DNA of 64,000 nucleotides from positions 496,001 through 560,000 of the forward strand of contig NZ_DASYGY010000004.1 of the NCBI RefSeq assembly GCF_035999195.1, read 5' to 3'. This document shows, piece by piece, positions 35,579-44,176 of this stretch. The notes under the pieces were generated by a model, which did not search any database, was not told the DNA's origin, and saw only the letters and a list, made by a program, of their open reading frames with translations. Position 1 is the first letter of the stretch; each line of letters starts with the position of its first letter. Source of the stretch: Pseudoxanthomonas sp. (GTDB taxonomy: Bacteria; Pseudomonadota; Gammaproteobacteria; Xanthomonadales; Xanthomonadaceae). Both the position numbers and the translations under genes were made by a program.

Positions 35579-36967
35579 CTACTCCTTCAGCCGGCTGCCG
35601 AAGTCGCCCTCGGCTTCCGCCGCCAGGTACGCGAACACCGTGTACGCCGCGACGTTCTGCGCCAGCGCGGCCGGATCGATCTTGTCCAGTGTGTCGTCGG
35701 CGTTGTGGTGCAGGTGGAAGTAATCGCTGCCGTCCTGCGCCAGCCACGCCCACGCCATGCCCTTGGCCGCGAACGGGCTGATGTCGGGACCGGCGCTGCC
35801 CTTGCCCGGCGCGTACTCGATGCCCAGCGGTGCCAGCGCCTGTGCGATCTGTTCGGTCGCCTTGCGCGCGTGCTCGGGCGCGCCGGTATTGAACGCGTAG
35901 ATGCGGCCGGCGCCGAAGTCGCTCTCGGCGGCGATCTGGTGGCGGGTGATGTCGGCCAGGTGCTTTTCGGCATACGCCTTGCCGCCGTAGAGGCCCTGTT
36001 CCTCGTTGGCGAAGGCGATCACGCGGATGGTGCGCTTCGGTGCCTGCTTGAGCTTGCCGATCAGATGGCCGGCGGCCATGGTGATGCCGATGCCGGCGCC
36101 ATCGTCGATCGCGCCGGTGCCCAGGTCCCACGAATCCAGATGGCCGCCGATCACCACCACCTCCTTCGGCAGGCTGCGTCCGGTGATCTCACCGATCACG
36201 TTATGCGAGGTGTATTCGCCATCCCAGCCGCAGTCCAGCGCCAGCGATACGCGGACCGGGCCGCGCTGCAGCAGACGGGCCAGCTGGTCGGCATCGGGGA
36301 TCGTCAGCGAGGCCGACGGCACCGGCGTCAGGCCTTCGTCGAAGCGGGTGATGCCGGTGTGCGCGACGCGGTGATTGTCCGTGCCGGCCGAACGCATCAG
36401 GAACGCGACCGCGCCCTTGCGGATCGCCGCCGACGGACCCTTCGAGCGGATCGCGCCGCCGTTGCGGTAGTCGCTGCCATCGCGTGCGGCCTTCATCTGG
36501 TAGTCGACGAACGCGATCTTCCCGGCCAGCGAACCGTCGGGGGCCGCTTCAAGCGCGGCGAGGTCGGCGAAGCGGACGATCTCCGCCTCCACCGCACCGG
36601 CCGGGCTGCCGCCCAGCGCGGTGACCGTCAGCGATTGCGCATGTGCGCCGAGGATCGCGGCGCGCTCGCTGCGGCGCACCCACTTCGGGAACGTCACCGG
36701 CTCCAGCCAGACCTTGTCGAATCCGAGCGCCCTGAACTTCGCCTGTGCCCACGCCACCGCCTTCGCATCGGCCTCGCTGCCGGCCAGGCGCGGACCGATC
36801 TCGGTGGTCAGCGATTCGACGACCTTCCATCCGGTGTCGTCGGCGAGCGCCTGTTTGCGCAGGGTGGCGGCGGTGGCGAGCGCGGCGTCCGGAATGCGCG
36901 TCTCGCGCCCGGCGGCCAGGGCGGGAGCGGCGAGGGTCAGGGCGAGCAGCAGCGGAGCAAGGCGCAT
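35579..36967 (-). CDS. M28 family zinc peptidase, exported
   Basis: 462 residues with a signal peptide (MRLAPLLLALTLAAPALA). It resembles carboxypeptidase Q-like M28 enzymes: a protease-associated insert (about 125-240), then the metal sites GGHLDSWDLGTGAIDDGAG (His, Asp), FANEEQGLYGG (Glu-Glu), a later AESDFGAG (Asp) and FHLHHNADDTLDK (His). The enzyme should remove N- or C-terminal amino acids from peptides in the periplasm or outside. The ATG at 36967 gives the signal peptide; a start at 36994 is unlikely. mscL lies upstream on the same strand. Confidence 0.92.
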   Translation of the reverse strand: MRLAPLLLALTLAAPALAAGRETRIPDAALATAATLRKQALADDTGWKVVESLTTEIGPRLAGSEADAKAVAWAQAKFRALGFDKVWLEPVTFPKWVRRSERAAILGAHAQSLTVTALGGSPAGAVEAEIVRFADLAALEAAPDGSLAGKIAFVDYQMKAARDGSDYRNGGAIRSKGPSAAIRKGAVAFLMRSAGTDNHRVAHTGITRFDEGLTPVPSASLTIPDADQLARLLQRGPVRVSLALDCGWDGEYTSHNVIGEITGRSLPKEVVVIGGHLDSWDLGTGAIDDGAGIGITMAAGHLIGKLKQAPKRTIRVIAFANEEQGLYGGKAYAEKHLADITRHQIAAESDFGAGRIYAFNTGAPEHARKATEQIAQALAPLGIEYAPGKGSAGPDISPFAAKGMAWAWLAQDGSDYFHLHHNADDTLDKIDPAALAQNVAAYTVFAYLAAEAEGDFGSRLKE

Positions 36968-37060
36968 GGCGTATCCCGGGAAAACGAAGGCCACGAGCTT
37001 AGCAGCCCGTGGCCTCGCGGTTCCTTTGCCGGTGTTGCCGGTTCGGAATGCGGCGTCCGC

Positions 37061-37465
37061 CTACTTCTTCAGGGCATCGCGGATCTCGCGCAACAGCAGC
37101 ACGTCTTCCGGCGGCGCCGCCGGTGCGGCCTCGGGCCTGCGGTGCAGGCGGTTCACCGCCTTGACCAGCAGGAAGATGGCGAAGGCGACGATGACGAACT
37201 GGATCACCGTATTGAGGAACTCGCCGATGCCGACCACGATCGCCGGCACTTCCTTGCCTGCCGCGTCTACCGTGGCTTCCTTCAGGGTCCACGCCCACTT
37301 CGAGAAGTCGATGCCCCCGATCAGGTAACCGATGGGCGGCATGATGATCTTGTCGACGAGCGTGGTGACGATCTTGCCGAAGGCCGCGCCGATCACCACG
37401 CCGACCGCCAGGTCGACCACGTTGCCACGCGCGATGAACTCCTTGAACTCGCCGATCATGCCCAT
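37061..37465 (-). CDS. mscL: large-conductance mechanosensitive channel
   Basis: 134 residues (E. coli 136). MscL opens under membrane tension to release solutes after osmotic downshock. The N-terminal amphipathic helix and pore helix read MGMIGEFKEFIARGNVVDLA and VGVVIGAAFGKIVTTLVDKI. A periplasmic loop follows (GGIDFSKWAWTLKEATVD), then the second helix (LNTVIQFVIVAFAIFLLVKA) and a charged C-terminal helix. An AAGGA site precedes the ATG at 37465; a start at 37501 is unlikely. It is upstream of the M28 gene on the minus strand, 93 bases away, probably independent. Confidence 0.95.
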   Translation of the reverse strand: MGMIGEFKEFIARGNVVDLAVGVVIGAAFGKIVTTLVDKIIMPPIGYLIGGIDFSKWAWTLKEATVDAAGKEVPAIVVGIGEFLNTVIQFVIVAFAIFLLVKAVNRLHRRPEAAPAAPPEDVLLLREIRDALKK

Positions 37466-37543
37466 GCTGTTGTCCTTAGTCTGCCGGCGCCGCTGCGCCA
37501 TCGGCGGGGACTATAGCGCGCATGGAGGCCGTGGTTGCAACGC

Positions 37544-38251
37544 TCAGTCCGTAATGCGTCCCTGCAGCGTCACCACGCCGTCGAGCGAGGCCGCGAAGCG
37601 GTCGCCCGGCGCCAGCGCGGCCACGCCGGCGGGGGTGCCCATGAAGACCAGATCGCCGGCCTTGAGTGCATAGAGCTTCGACAGTTCGATCAGGATGTCG
37701 GGCACGTCCCAGATCAGGTCGTGCAGCGATCCGTGCTGGCGGGTTTCGTCGTTCACGCGCAGGGTCAGCGTGCGGTCCTCCAGCGTGCCGATGTCGGCAA
37801 CGGGAACCAGCTCGCTCACCGGCGCGGAATGGTCGAAGCCCTTGCCGGTGTCCCACGGCAGGCCCTTGGCCTTGGCCGCGGCCTGCAGGTCGCGTCGGGT
37901 CAGGTCCAGGCCCACGCCGCAGGCGACCACGAGCGACGCGGCGGCATCGCGCCCCAGTTCGCCCGGCGGCGCATCGGCTCCCAGCGCCACGACCAGTTCC
38001 ACCTCATGGTGCAGGTCCTGCGTCCCGGGCGGGTAGGGCACGTCCGCACCGTCGATGACGATGGCATCGGCGGGCTTGTGGAAGAACACCGGCGTTCCGC
38101 GTTCCGCCTTCGAGGCCGGAGCGGTCGCGCCCATTTCGCGCGCGTGGTCGGCGAAGTTGCGGCCGACGCAGAAGATGCGGCGGACGGGGAACGTGCCGCC
38201 GCCGCGCACGGGCACACGCGGCACGGAAGGAGCAGGAAAGAGGTCGGTCAT
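37544..38251 (-). CDS. fumarylacetoacetate hydrolase family protein
   Basis: 235 residues, one FAH domain. IFCVGRNFADHAREMG at about residue 26 opens the domain. Metal ligands are expected in LHHEVELVVALG (two Glu), and in RDLQAAAKAKGLPWDTGKGF and FMGTPAGVAAL, all typical of the family. Members hydrolyse or decarboxylate beta-diketo acids such as acylpyruvates and oxaloacetate; the short form is like YcgM. The substrate cannot be fixed. It is on the minus strand upstream of mscL, separated by 78 bases. Confidence 0.88.
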   Translation of the reverse strand: MTDLFPAPSVPRVPVRGGGTFPVRRIFCVGRNFADHAREMGATAPASKAERGTPVFFHKPADAIVIDGADVPYPPGTQDLHHEVELVVALGADAPPGELGRDAAASLVVACGVGLDLTRRDLQAAAKAKGLPWDTGKGFDHSAPVSELVPVADIGTLEDRTLTLRVNDETRQHGSLHDLIWDVPDILIELSKLYALKAGDLVFMGTPAGVAALAPGDRFAASLDGVVTLQGRITD

Positions 38252-38314
38252 GGCAGCCGTACGAGCAGGGAACGGCCGCAGAGTGTAGGCGGGAAACGGC
38301 GTCCCGCGGTGCGA

Positions 38315-38590
38315 TCAGCGCGGCAGCGGCAGCGCCGATTTCCGGACCACGCGGTACTCCGCGTCCATCACGCGCGCGTCGCGCGCCACCGGTTTGCCGC
38401 GCTGGCGCACCAGCTTGTAGACCAGGCCGGCGGCGATCATCGCGGCGCCGACGAACACGCTGAAGAACACCAGTACGCCCAGCACGACCACACCCAGCAG
38501 CCCCAGGCCGACCCGCAGCAACGGATGGCGCGGCTTGCGCGGCGCGAAGACATGGCGGAAGGCGTTGAACTGGAAATGGCGTGCGTACAT
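38315..38590 (-). CDS. small membrane protein, unknown function
   Basis: 91 residues. The start is taken at ATG 38590 (MYARHFQFNAFRHVFAPRKP) because the longer frame to 38860 overlaps the Rieske gene. A single long hydrophobic stretch (LLRVGLGLLGVVVLGVLVFF followed by SVFVGAAMIAAGLVYKLV) could form two helices, and the tail is basic. I recognise no domain. It is divergent from the Rieske protein gene and 63 bases from the FAH gene. It is probably real because codon use fits the neighbours, but the function is unknown. Confidence 0.6.
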   Translation of the reverse strand: MYARHFQFNAFRHVFAPRKPRHPLLRVGLGLLGVVVLGVLVFFSVFVGAAMIAAGLVYKLVRQRGKPVARDARVMDAEYRVVRKSALPLPR

Positions 38591-38681
38591 GGCGTTGCGT
38601 CGTGACAGAATGCGGCCGGAGCCGGTGCGGGGCAGTATCGGATGACCGTCGGATGACCGTGTGAGGACTTCGTTAAACGCC

Positions 38682-39005
38682 ATGCGACTGAGCGCACTGA
38701 ACGACATCGCCGATGGCGGGTTCGCCGAGGTCGAGGCCATGATCGGCGGCGATGCCGAGTCGTTGATCCTGTATCGGCAAGGGGCTGACGTCCGCGCCTG
38801 GCTGAACGTCTGTCCGCATGCCGGGCGCCGCCTCGACTGGGCGCCCGGCCGGTTCCTCAAGAGCAGGGACGGTCATCTGGTCTGCGCCGCCCACGGCGCC
38901 TCGTTCGAGCTGGTGCGCGGTGATTGCATCGCCGGCCCCTGTCGCGGCGATGCGTTGCGCGCCGTTGCGGTACAGGTGCGCGACGGCGAGGTGTGGCTCG
39001 GCTGA
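38682..39005 (+). CDS. Rieske [2Fe-2S] protein
   Basis: 107 residues. The two cluster-binding boxes are CPHAG (Cys44, His46) and CAAHGA (Cys68, His71), with the usual 20-25 residues between. VRAWLNVCPHAGRRLDW and GHLVCAAHGASFEL are typical of small stand-alone ferredoxins of the NirD/BphF kind. It would carry electrons for an oxygenase or reductase not encoded beside it. I chose the ATG at 38682; a GTG at 38661 is possible. Its end is 18 bases from the convergent chemoreceptor-like gene. Confidence 0.85.
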   Translation: MRLSALNDIADGGFAEVEAMIGGDAESLILYRQGADVRAWLNVCPHAGRRLDWAPGRFLKSRDGHLVCAAHGASFELVRGDCIAGPCRGDALRAVAVQVRDGEVWLG

Positions 39006-39022
39006 GCCGCCGAGGATCGGCG

Positions 39023-40108
39023 TCAGTCGACGTCCTGCACGATCACGCAATGCCAGCCCGTGCGGTAGGTCTCGTACCCGGGCGAGGCGGCGTGTGCCAC
39101 GCACTGCGTGCGCCCCTCCATCACCAGATCGGCTGCGGCGCGCGGCTGGGCGAACAAGGCCGCCCGCCCCGGAAAGTCCAGCCGTGCCGGCGCGGCGTCT
39201 GCGCCCAAGGTGTCGGCCAGCACTTGGCCGTGGCCATCGACGATGCAGACCCGGCTGCGGCGCCATTCGGCGTCCGAGAGCGGCGTGCGCGCCACGATCG
39301 TCTGCGCCAGCGCATCCCAGCGGAACACGATGCCGAGTACGCCCAGCGGGCGCCCGGTCACGCGGCCACCTTCGCGCACCGTGCAGGCGTAGACCAGCAC
39401 GCGCTCGCCGCCGGCCAGCGGGCTGGCATGCATCGACTGGAAGCCGAACTCCTCGCCGCTGCCCGTGGCCATCGCCGACTGGAACCAGGGCTGTTGCGCC
39501 ACCGACTGGCCCACCGACCGGTACTGCCGCGGTCGACCGTTGGCGATGACGTTGCCCTGCAGGTCGGCGAGCACCAGGTCGAAGTAGACGGTGTAGGAAT
39601 CCAGGATCTGGCCCAGCCGCTGGCTGGCATGGGCGAGCGCCGCAGGCTGCGGGTCCGCGGCGGCGGCCACCATCGCCGCATCGGTGGCCCACCAGCGCAC
39701 GTCGCAGCTGCGCTCGTACAGGTTGCGGTCGATCAGGTCGATGTTCGCCAGCGCCAGGCCGGTCAGGCGGGTCCGGCGCACGTCCGTCTGCAGTTGCTCC
39801 AGCCGTTCGCGCAGATCGGTGCTGGTGCGGCCGGCCATGCGGTCGATCTCCTGCGCGGTGTCGCTGACCCGGCGCGAGAGCGTATCCATCTCCTCGGCGA
39901 TCACCCCGAAGCTGCGGCCGGCGGTCCCGATGCGAACCGCCTCGATGCGCGCGTTCATCGAAATGATGCGGGTGATGCGGTTGATCTCGTCGATCTTCTG
40001 CAACGACTGCCGCAACTGCTTCAACAGCGAGTCCGACAGCCCGGAGACGGACTGGATGTGGTCATCGATACCGGCATCGGACACGGAGGCGACGGCGCAT
40101 GCGTTCAT
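39023..40108 (-). CDS. soluble chemoreceptor-like protein, signalling motif first and cache-like sensor last
   Basis: 361 residues with no membrane helix. The first third carries a chemoreceptor tip: INRITRIISMNARIEAVRIG followed by RSFGVIAEEMDTLSRRVSDT, which matches the usual NLLALNAAIEAARAGE...GFAVVADEVR hairpin. After a coiled-coil link, the rest (about 115-355) looks like a cache sensor: NLYERSCDVRWWATD, TVYFDLVLADLQGNVIANGR, QPWFQSAMATG, GVLGIVFRWDALAQTI and VCIVDGHGQVLAD. The normal order is sensor then signalling domain, so this is reversed. A sigma-28 type promoter lies 80 bases upstream, supporting a role in motility. No other che genes are in the window. Confidence 0.82.
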   Translation of the reverse strand: MNACAVASVSDAGIDDHIQSVSGLSDSLLKQLRQSLQKIDEINRITRIISMNARIEAVRIGTAGRSFGVIAEEMDTLSRRVSDTAQEIDRMAGRTSTDLRERLEQLQTDVRRTRLTGLALANIDLIDRNLYERSCDVRWWATDAAMVAAAADPQPAALAHASQRLGQILDSYTVYFDLVLADLQGNVIANGRPRQYRSVGQSVAQQPWFQSAMATGSGEEFGFQSMHASPLAGGERVLVYACTVREGGRVTGRPLGVLGIVFRWDALAQTIVARTPLSDAEWRRSRVCIVDGHGQVLADTLGADAAPARLDFPGRAALFAQPRAAADLVMEGRTQCVAHAASPGYETYRTGWHCVIVQDVD

Positions 40109-40187
40109 GGAACTCCTTGAGGCGAAGGGGACGGGACCGTGACGTGCCGGCGGGCGGCAGCGTGAAGTCGGTCCCGGTATTCAGGCG

Positions 40188-40214
40188 CTATCGGCGCGGG
40201 TCCACGGCGCTTTA
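40188..40214 (-). promoter_or_regulatory. sigma-28 (FliA) type promoter for the chemoreceptor-like gene
   Basis: Read on the minus strand: TAAA (40214-40211), 15 bases, then GCCGATAG (40195-40188). The flagellar consensus is TAAA-N15-GCCGATAA, so seven of eight -10 bases and the spacing fit exactly. The predicted transcript start is near 40181, about 73 bases before the start codon at 40108. Such promoters drive late flagellar and chemotaxis genes. Confidence 0.8.
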
Positions 40215-40364
40215 ATCCGCACCTCGGCAGTGCATGGATTCCCCGGAATGGGGCGATGGCGGAAGCGCGTCGGACTCATGCGCGAGGCTTGCCAGGGATT
40301 CCGCGCGCCACTCGCCGCGACGACGCCGGCCTTGCCGTCGCCTGCGCGCGGCGTTGTTCACCGC

Positions 40365-40393
40365 AAAAAAAAGCCCGCCGATCGGCGGGCTTT
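40365..40393 (-). terminator. rho-independent terminator of ettA
   Basis: On the minus strand, a perfect palindrome AGCCCGCCGATCGGCGGGCT (40391-40372) is followed by a run of eight T (A-run at 40365-40372 on the + strand). It begins 25 bases after the ettA stop. This is the strongest terminator in the window. The rest of the 309-base gap 40109-40417 holds only the sigma-28 promoter. Confidence 0.93.
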
Positions 40394-40417
40394 CTGCTGG
40401 GGCTCAACGTGGCGCCG

Positions 40418-42085
40418 TCACTTCAGCGCCTTGAACCGCAGGCGGTGCGGGCGCGCGCCTTCCTCGCCCAGGCGACGCTTCTTGTCTTCCTCGTACTCGC
40501 GGTAGTTGCCCTGGAAGAACTCCACGTGCGAGTCGCCTTCGAAGGCGAGGATGTGGGTGGCGATGCGGTCCAGGAACCAGCGGTCGTGCGAAATGACGAA
40601 GGTGTTGCCTGGGAACTCCAGCAACGCGTCTTCCAGCGCACGCAGGGTTTCGATGTCCAGGTCGTTCGACGGTTCGTCGAGCAGCAGCACGTTGCCGCCC
40701 TGCAGCAGCGTCTTGGCCATGTGCAGGCGGCCGCGTTCGCCGCCGGACAGCGAGCCGACCATCTTCTGCTGGTCCTGGCCCTTGAAGTTGAAGCGGCCGA
40801 TGTACGCGCGCGACTGGATCTCCACGCCGTTGATGTTGAGGATGTCCAGGCCGCCCGAGATTTCCTGGAAGACGTTGTGGTTGCCTTCCAGCTTGTCGCG
40901 GCTCTGGTCCACGTAGGCCAGCTTGACCGTCGGCCCGATGACGATCTCGCCCGAGTCCGGCTTTTCCTGGCCGGTGATCATCTTGAACAGCGTCGACTTG
41001 CCCGCGCCGTTGGGGCCGATGATGCCGACGATCGCGCCGGCCGGCACCAGGAAGCTCAGGTTGTCGATCAGCAGGCGGTCGCCGAACTTCTTGGAGACGT
41101 TCTTGAACTCGATCACCGAGTTGCCCAGGCGCTCGCCCGGCGGGATGAAGATTTCGTTGGTCTCGTTGCGCTTCTGGTAATCGACCGACTGCAGCTCCTC
41201 CAGGCGGGCCAGGCGCGCCTTGCCCTTCGAGCGGCCGCCCTTGGCGTTCTGGCGCGACCATTCCAGTTCCTTCTGGATGGCCTTCTGGCGGGCCTTTTCC
41301 TGGTTCTCTTCCTGTTTCAGGCGCTCGTCCTTCTGCACCAGCCACTCGGTGTAGTTGCCCTTCCACGGAATGCCGCGGCCGCGGTCGAGTTCGAGGATCC
41401 ACTCGGCGGCGTTGTCGAGGAAGTAGCGGTCGTGGGTGACCGCCACCACGGTGCCCGTGTAGCGGGCGAGGAACTGCTCCAGCCACTCGACGGACTCGGC
41501 GTCCAGGTGGTTGGTCGGTTCGTCGAGCAGCAGCATGTCCGGCTTCTGCAGCAGCAGGCGACACAGCGCCACGCGGCGCTTCTCGCCGCCGGAGAGCTTG
41601 CCGACGATGGCGTCCCACGGCGGCAGGCGCAGCGCGTCGGCGGCCACGTCCAGCTGGTTTTCCAGCGTATGCGCGTCGCCGGCGGCGAGGATGGCCTCCA
41701 GGCGCTCCTGCTCCTTGGCCAGCGCGTCGAAGTCGGCGCCTTCCTCCGCATACGCGGCGTAGACGGCTTCGAGCGCGGCCTGCGCCTGCAGCACGTCGCC
41801 CACGCCTTCCTCGACGGCCTGGCGGACGGTGTGCTCGGGATTCAGTTCCGGCTCCTGCGCCAGGTAGCCGACCTTGATGCCGGGCTGCGGACGGGCCTCG
41901 CCCTCGAAATCCTTGTCCACGCCCGCCATGATCTTCAGCACGGTGGACTTGCCGGCGCCGTTCAGGCCCAGCAGGCCGATCTTCGCGCCCGGAAAGAAGG
42001 ACAGCGAGATGTCCTTGATGATCTGCCGCTTGGGCGGGACCACCTTGCTGACCCGGTTCATGGTGTAGATGTATTGCGAGGACAT
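40418..42085 (-). CDS. ettA: energy-dependent translational throttle protein
   Basis: 555 residues, the same length as E. coli EttA. This ABC-F ATPase binds the ribosomal E site and gates entry to elongation by ATP level. Two ABC domains: Walker A GLNGAGKST and signature LSGGEKRRVALC in the first, GPNGAGKST and LSGGERGRLHMAK in the second. The arm region (about 95-140) and the linker RQNAKGGRSKGKARLARLEE follow the EttA pattern. The ATG at 42085 gives MSSQYIYTMNRVSKVVPPKR, as in the family; the open frame to 42286 is not used. It ends in a strong terminator. Confidence 0.95.
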   Translation of the reverse strand: MSSQYIYTMNRVSKVVPPKRQIIKDISLSFFPGAKIGLLGLNGAGKSTVLKIMAGVDKDFEGEARPQPGIKVGYLAQEPELNPEHTVRQAVEEGVGDVLQAQAALEAVYAAYAEEGADFDALAKEQERLEAILAAGDAHTLENQLDVAADALRLPPWDAIVGKLSGGEKRRVALCRLLLQKPDMLLLDEPTNHLDAESVEWLEQFLARYTGTVVAVTHDRYFLDNAAEWILELDRGRGIPWKGNYTEWLVQKDERLKQEENQEKARQKAIQKELEWSRQNAKGGRSKGKARLARLEELQSVDYQKRNETNEIFIPPGERLGNSVIEFKNVSKKFGDRLLIDNLSFLVPAGAIVGIIGPNGAGKSTLFKMITGQEKPDSGEIVIGPTVKLAYVDQSRDKLEGNHNVFQEISGGLDILNINGVEIQSRAYIGRFNFKGQDQQKMVGSLSGGERGRLHMAKTLLQGGNVLLLDEPSNDLDIETLRALEDALLEFPGNTFVISHDRWFLDRIATHILAFEGDSHVEFFQGNYREYEEDKKRRLGEEGARPHRLRFKALK

Positions 42086-42300
42086 GCTGGCTCCGGTACG
42101 CAAGCCCCGGCGCCCGGCCGGACGGCGGCGGGCGGGGAGGCAGAAGGGAAGGCGACGATTATAGCGGCTCGGCACCGGCCGACCGGCGGCTGAATACATT
42201 TCGCCGACGCGGCGTTGACATGGCCGTAACCGTTTTCCAGCCGGAATCGGTTCAGATGTGATCGGCATGATGGGTCCACGTGCCACCCAGAGGGGTTTCC

Positions 42301-42798
42301 ATGAATACCAAGCGCCTTTTCCAGACCATGGCCTGCGCCGTCCTGGCCTTTGCCGTCACCGCTCCCGTGCTGGCGCGCGACGACCGCGGCCACGACCGGG
42401 GTCGCTCCCATCACTACGACCGTCGGGATGATCGCCGCGACTGGCGCGAGGACCGCCGTGACGACCGTCGCGACTACCGCCACCAGCGCCAGGCCTACCG
42501 CCATGGCTACCACGACGGGCGTCGCGACGACCGCCGCTATGACCGCCGCTACGACGACCGTCGCTATTACGCCCCGCCGCGCGTGGTCTACCGCCCGGCC
42601 CCCGGCTACCACCGCTGGGCCAAGGGCCAGCGCTACCGCGACTACTACCGCGGCCCGGTCTACGTGGTGAACGACTACAACCGTTACCACGTGCGCCATC
42701 CCCCCCGCGGCTACCACTGGGTGCGGGACGACCGCGGCAACCTGCTGATGGTCGCCATCGCCACCGGCATCATCGCCGACCTGCTGCTGCACCACTGA
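42301..42798 (+). CDS. RcnB family exported protein
   Basis: 165 residues with a signal peptide (MNTKRLFQTMACAVLAFAVT, cut near VLARDD). The middle is an extreme low-complexity run of Asp, Arg, His and Tyr (DRRDDRRDWREDRRDDRRDY). The end has the RcnB domain: WAKGQRYRDYYRGPVYVVND, RYHVRHPPRGYHWVRDDRG and LLMVAIATGIIADLLL. RcnB helps control nickel and cobalt in the E. coli periplasm, but most homologues are uncharacterised. The His/Asp run could bind metal. It is divergent from ettA and ends in a terminator. Confidence 0.8.
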   Translation: MNTKRLFQTMACAVLAFAVTAPVLARDDRGHDRGRSHHYDRRDDRRDWREDRRDDRRDYRHQRQAYRHGYHDGRRDDRRYDRRYDDRRYYAPPRVVYRPAPGYHRWAKGQRYRDYYRGPVYVVNDYNRYHVRHPPRGYHWVRDDRGNLLMVAIATGIIADLLLHH

Positions 42799-42819
42799 GC
42801 CAGCCGGCCCGATGTCCCC

Positions 42820-42845
42820 GAAAAGCGCGCTCCGGCGCGCTTTTC
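42820..42845 (+). terminator. rho-independent terminator after the RcnB-like gene
   Basis: GAAAAGCGCGC (42820-42830) pairs with GCGCGCTTTTC (42835-42845) around TCCG. The A/T arms allow action on either strand. It begins 22 bases after the stop and separates the gene from the glyA promoter. Confidence 0.88.
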
Positions 42846-42881
42846 CTTTGCCGGGGCCGGGTGGCCGGGGGCCGGGCGGGC

Positions 42882-42887
42882 TACAAT
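42882..42887 (+). promoter_or_regulatory. -10 element upstream of glyA
   Basis: TACAAT, five of six consensus bases, lies 34 bases before the glyA ATG in otherwise very GC-rich DNA. No good -35 was found at the right distance. Confidence 0.5.
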
Positions 42888-42921
42888 CGGGCATCCCGCC
42901 CGCCCTAGCCCCGGAGACCCG

Positions 42922-44175
42922 ATGTTCCCGCGCGACGCCCGCATCGAAACCTACGATCCCGAACTGGCCCAGGCCATCGCCCACGAGGCGCGCCGGCAGG
43001 AGGATCACGTCGAGCTGATCGCCAGCGAGAACTACGCCAGTCCCCGTGTGCTGGAAGCGCAGGGCAGCGTGCTGACCAACAAGTACGCCGAGGGTTACCC
43101 GCACAAGCGTTACTACGGCGGTTGCGAATACGTGGACATCGCCGAGCAGCTCGCCATCGACCGCGTGAAGCAGCTGTTCGGCGCCGACTATGCCAACGTG
43201 CAGCCGCATTCGGGCTCGCAGGCCAACCAGGCCGTTTACTTCGCCCTGCTGAATCCCGGCGACACCATCCTGGGCATGAGCCTGGCCCACGGCGGCCACC
43301 TGACCCACGGCGCCAAGGTCAATGCCTCGGGCAAGCTGTTCAACGCCGTGCAGTACGGCGTGAACGACCAGGGCCTGATCGACTACGACGAAGTCGAAAG
43401 GCTTGCGCTTGAGCACAAGCCGAAGATGGTGGTGGCCGGCTTCTCCGCCTACTCGCAGATCATCGACTGGGCGCGCTTCCGCGCCATCGCCGACAAGGTC
43501 GGCGCCTACCTGTTCGTCGACATGGCGCACGTGGCCGGCCTGGTCGCCGCCGGCGTGTATCCGAACCCGCTGCCGCACGCGCACGTGGTCACCTCGACCA
43601 CCCACAAGACGCTGCGCGGCCCGCGCGGCGGCATCATCCTGGCCAAGGGTGCGGGCGAGGAGATCGAGAAGAAGCTGCAGAGCATCGTCTTCCCCGGCAT
43701 CCAGGGCGGTCCGCTAATGCACGTCATCGCCGCCAAGGCCGTGGCCTTCAAGGAAGCGCTGGAGCCGGAGTTCAAGGCCTACCAGGCGCAAGTGGTGAAG
43801 AACGCGCAGGCGATGGCGAAGACGATCATCGCGCGCGGCTACAAGATCGTGTCCGGCGGCACCGAGAACCACCTGATGCTGGTCGACATGATCGGCAAGG
43901 ACGTCAGCGGCAAGGAGGCGGAAGAGGCGCTGGGCAAGGCGCACATCACCGTCAACAAGAATTCCGTGCCGAACGACCCGCGCAAGCCCTTCGTCACCTC
44001 CGGCCTGCGCATCGGTACTCCTGCGGTCACCACGCGCGGCTATGGCGAGCAGGACTGCATCGACCTGGCCAACTGGATCTGCGACGTGCTGGATGCGCCG
44101 GGCGACGAGGCGGTGCTGGCGAAGGTGCGCGATGCGGTGACCGCGCAGTGCCGGAAGTATCCGGTCTACGGCTGA
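42922..44175 (+). CDS. glyA: serine hydroxymethyltransferase
   Basis: 417 residues, as in E. coli. It converts serine and tetrahydrofolate to glycine and methylene-tetrahydrofolate. Family marks: LIASENYASPRVLEAQGSVL, NKYAEGYPHKRYYGGCEYVD, PHSGSQANQAVYFALLNPGD, DMAHVAGLVAAGVYPNP, the pyridoxal phosphate lysine in STTHKTLRGPRGG and SGLRIGTPAVTTRG. It is followed by nrdR across a 114-base gap filled by a palindromic repeat. This glyA-nrdR-rib order is common in proteobacteria. Confidence 0.97.
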   Translation: MFPRDARIETYDPELAQAIAHEARRQEDHVELIASENYASPRVLEAQGSVLTNKYAEGYPHKRYYGGCEYVDIAEQLAIDRVKQLFGADYANVQPHSGSQANQAVYFALLNPGDTILGMSLAHGGHLTHGAKVNASGKLFNAVQYGVNDQGLIDYDEVERLALEHKPKMVVAGFSAYSQIIDWARFRAIADKVGAYLFVDMAHVAGLVAAGVYPNPLPHAHVVTSTTHKTLRGPRGGIILAKGAGEEIEKKLQSIVFPGIQGGPLMHVIAAKAVAFKEALEPEFKAYQAQVVKNAQAMAKTIIARGYKIVSGGTENHLMLVDMIGKDVSGKEAEEALGKAHITVNKNSVPNDPRKPFVTSGLRIGTPAVTTRGYGEQDCIDLANWICDVLDAPGDEAVLAKVRDAVTAQCRKYPVYG

Positions 44176-44176
44176 A

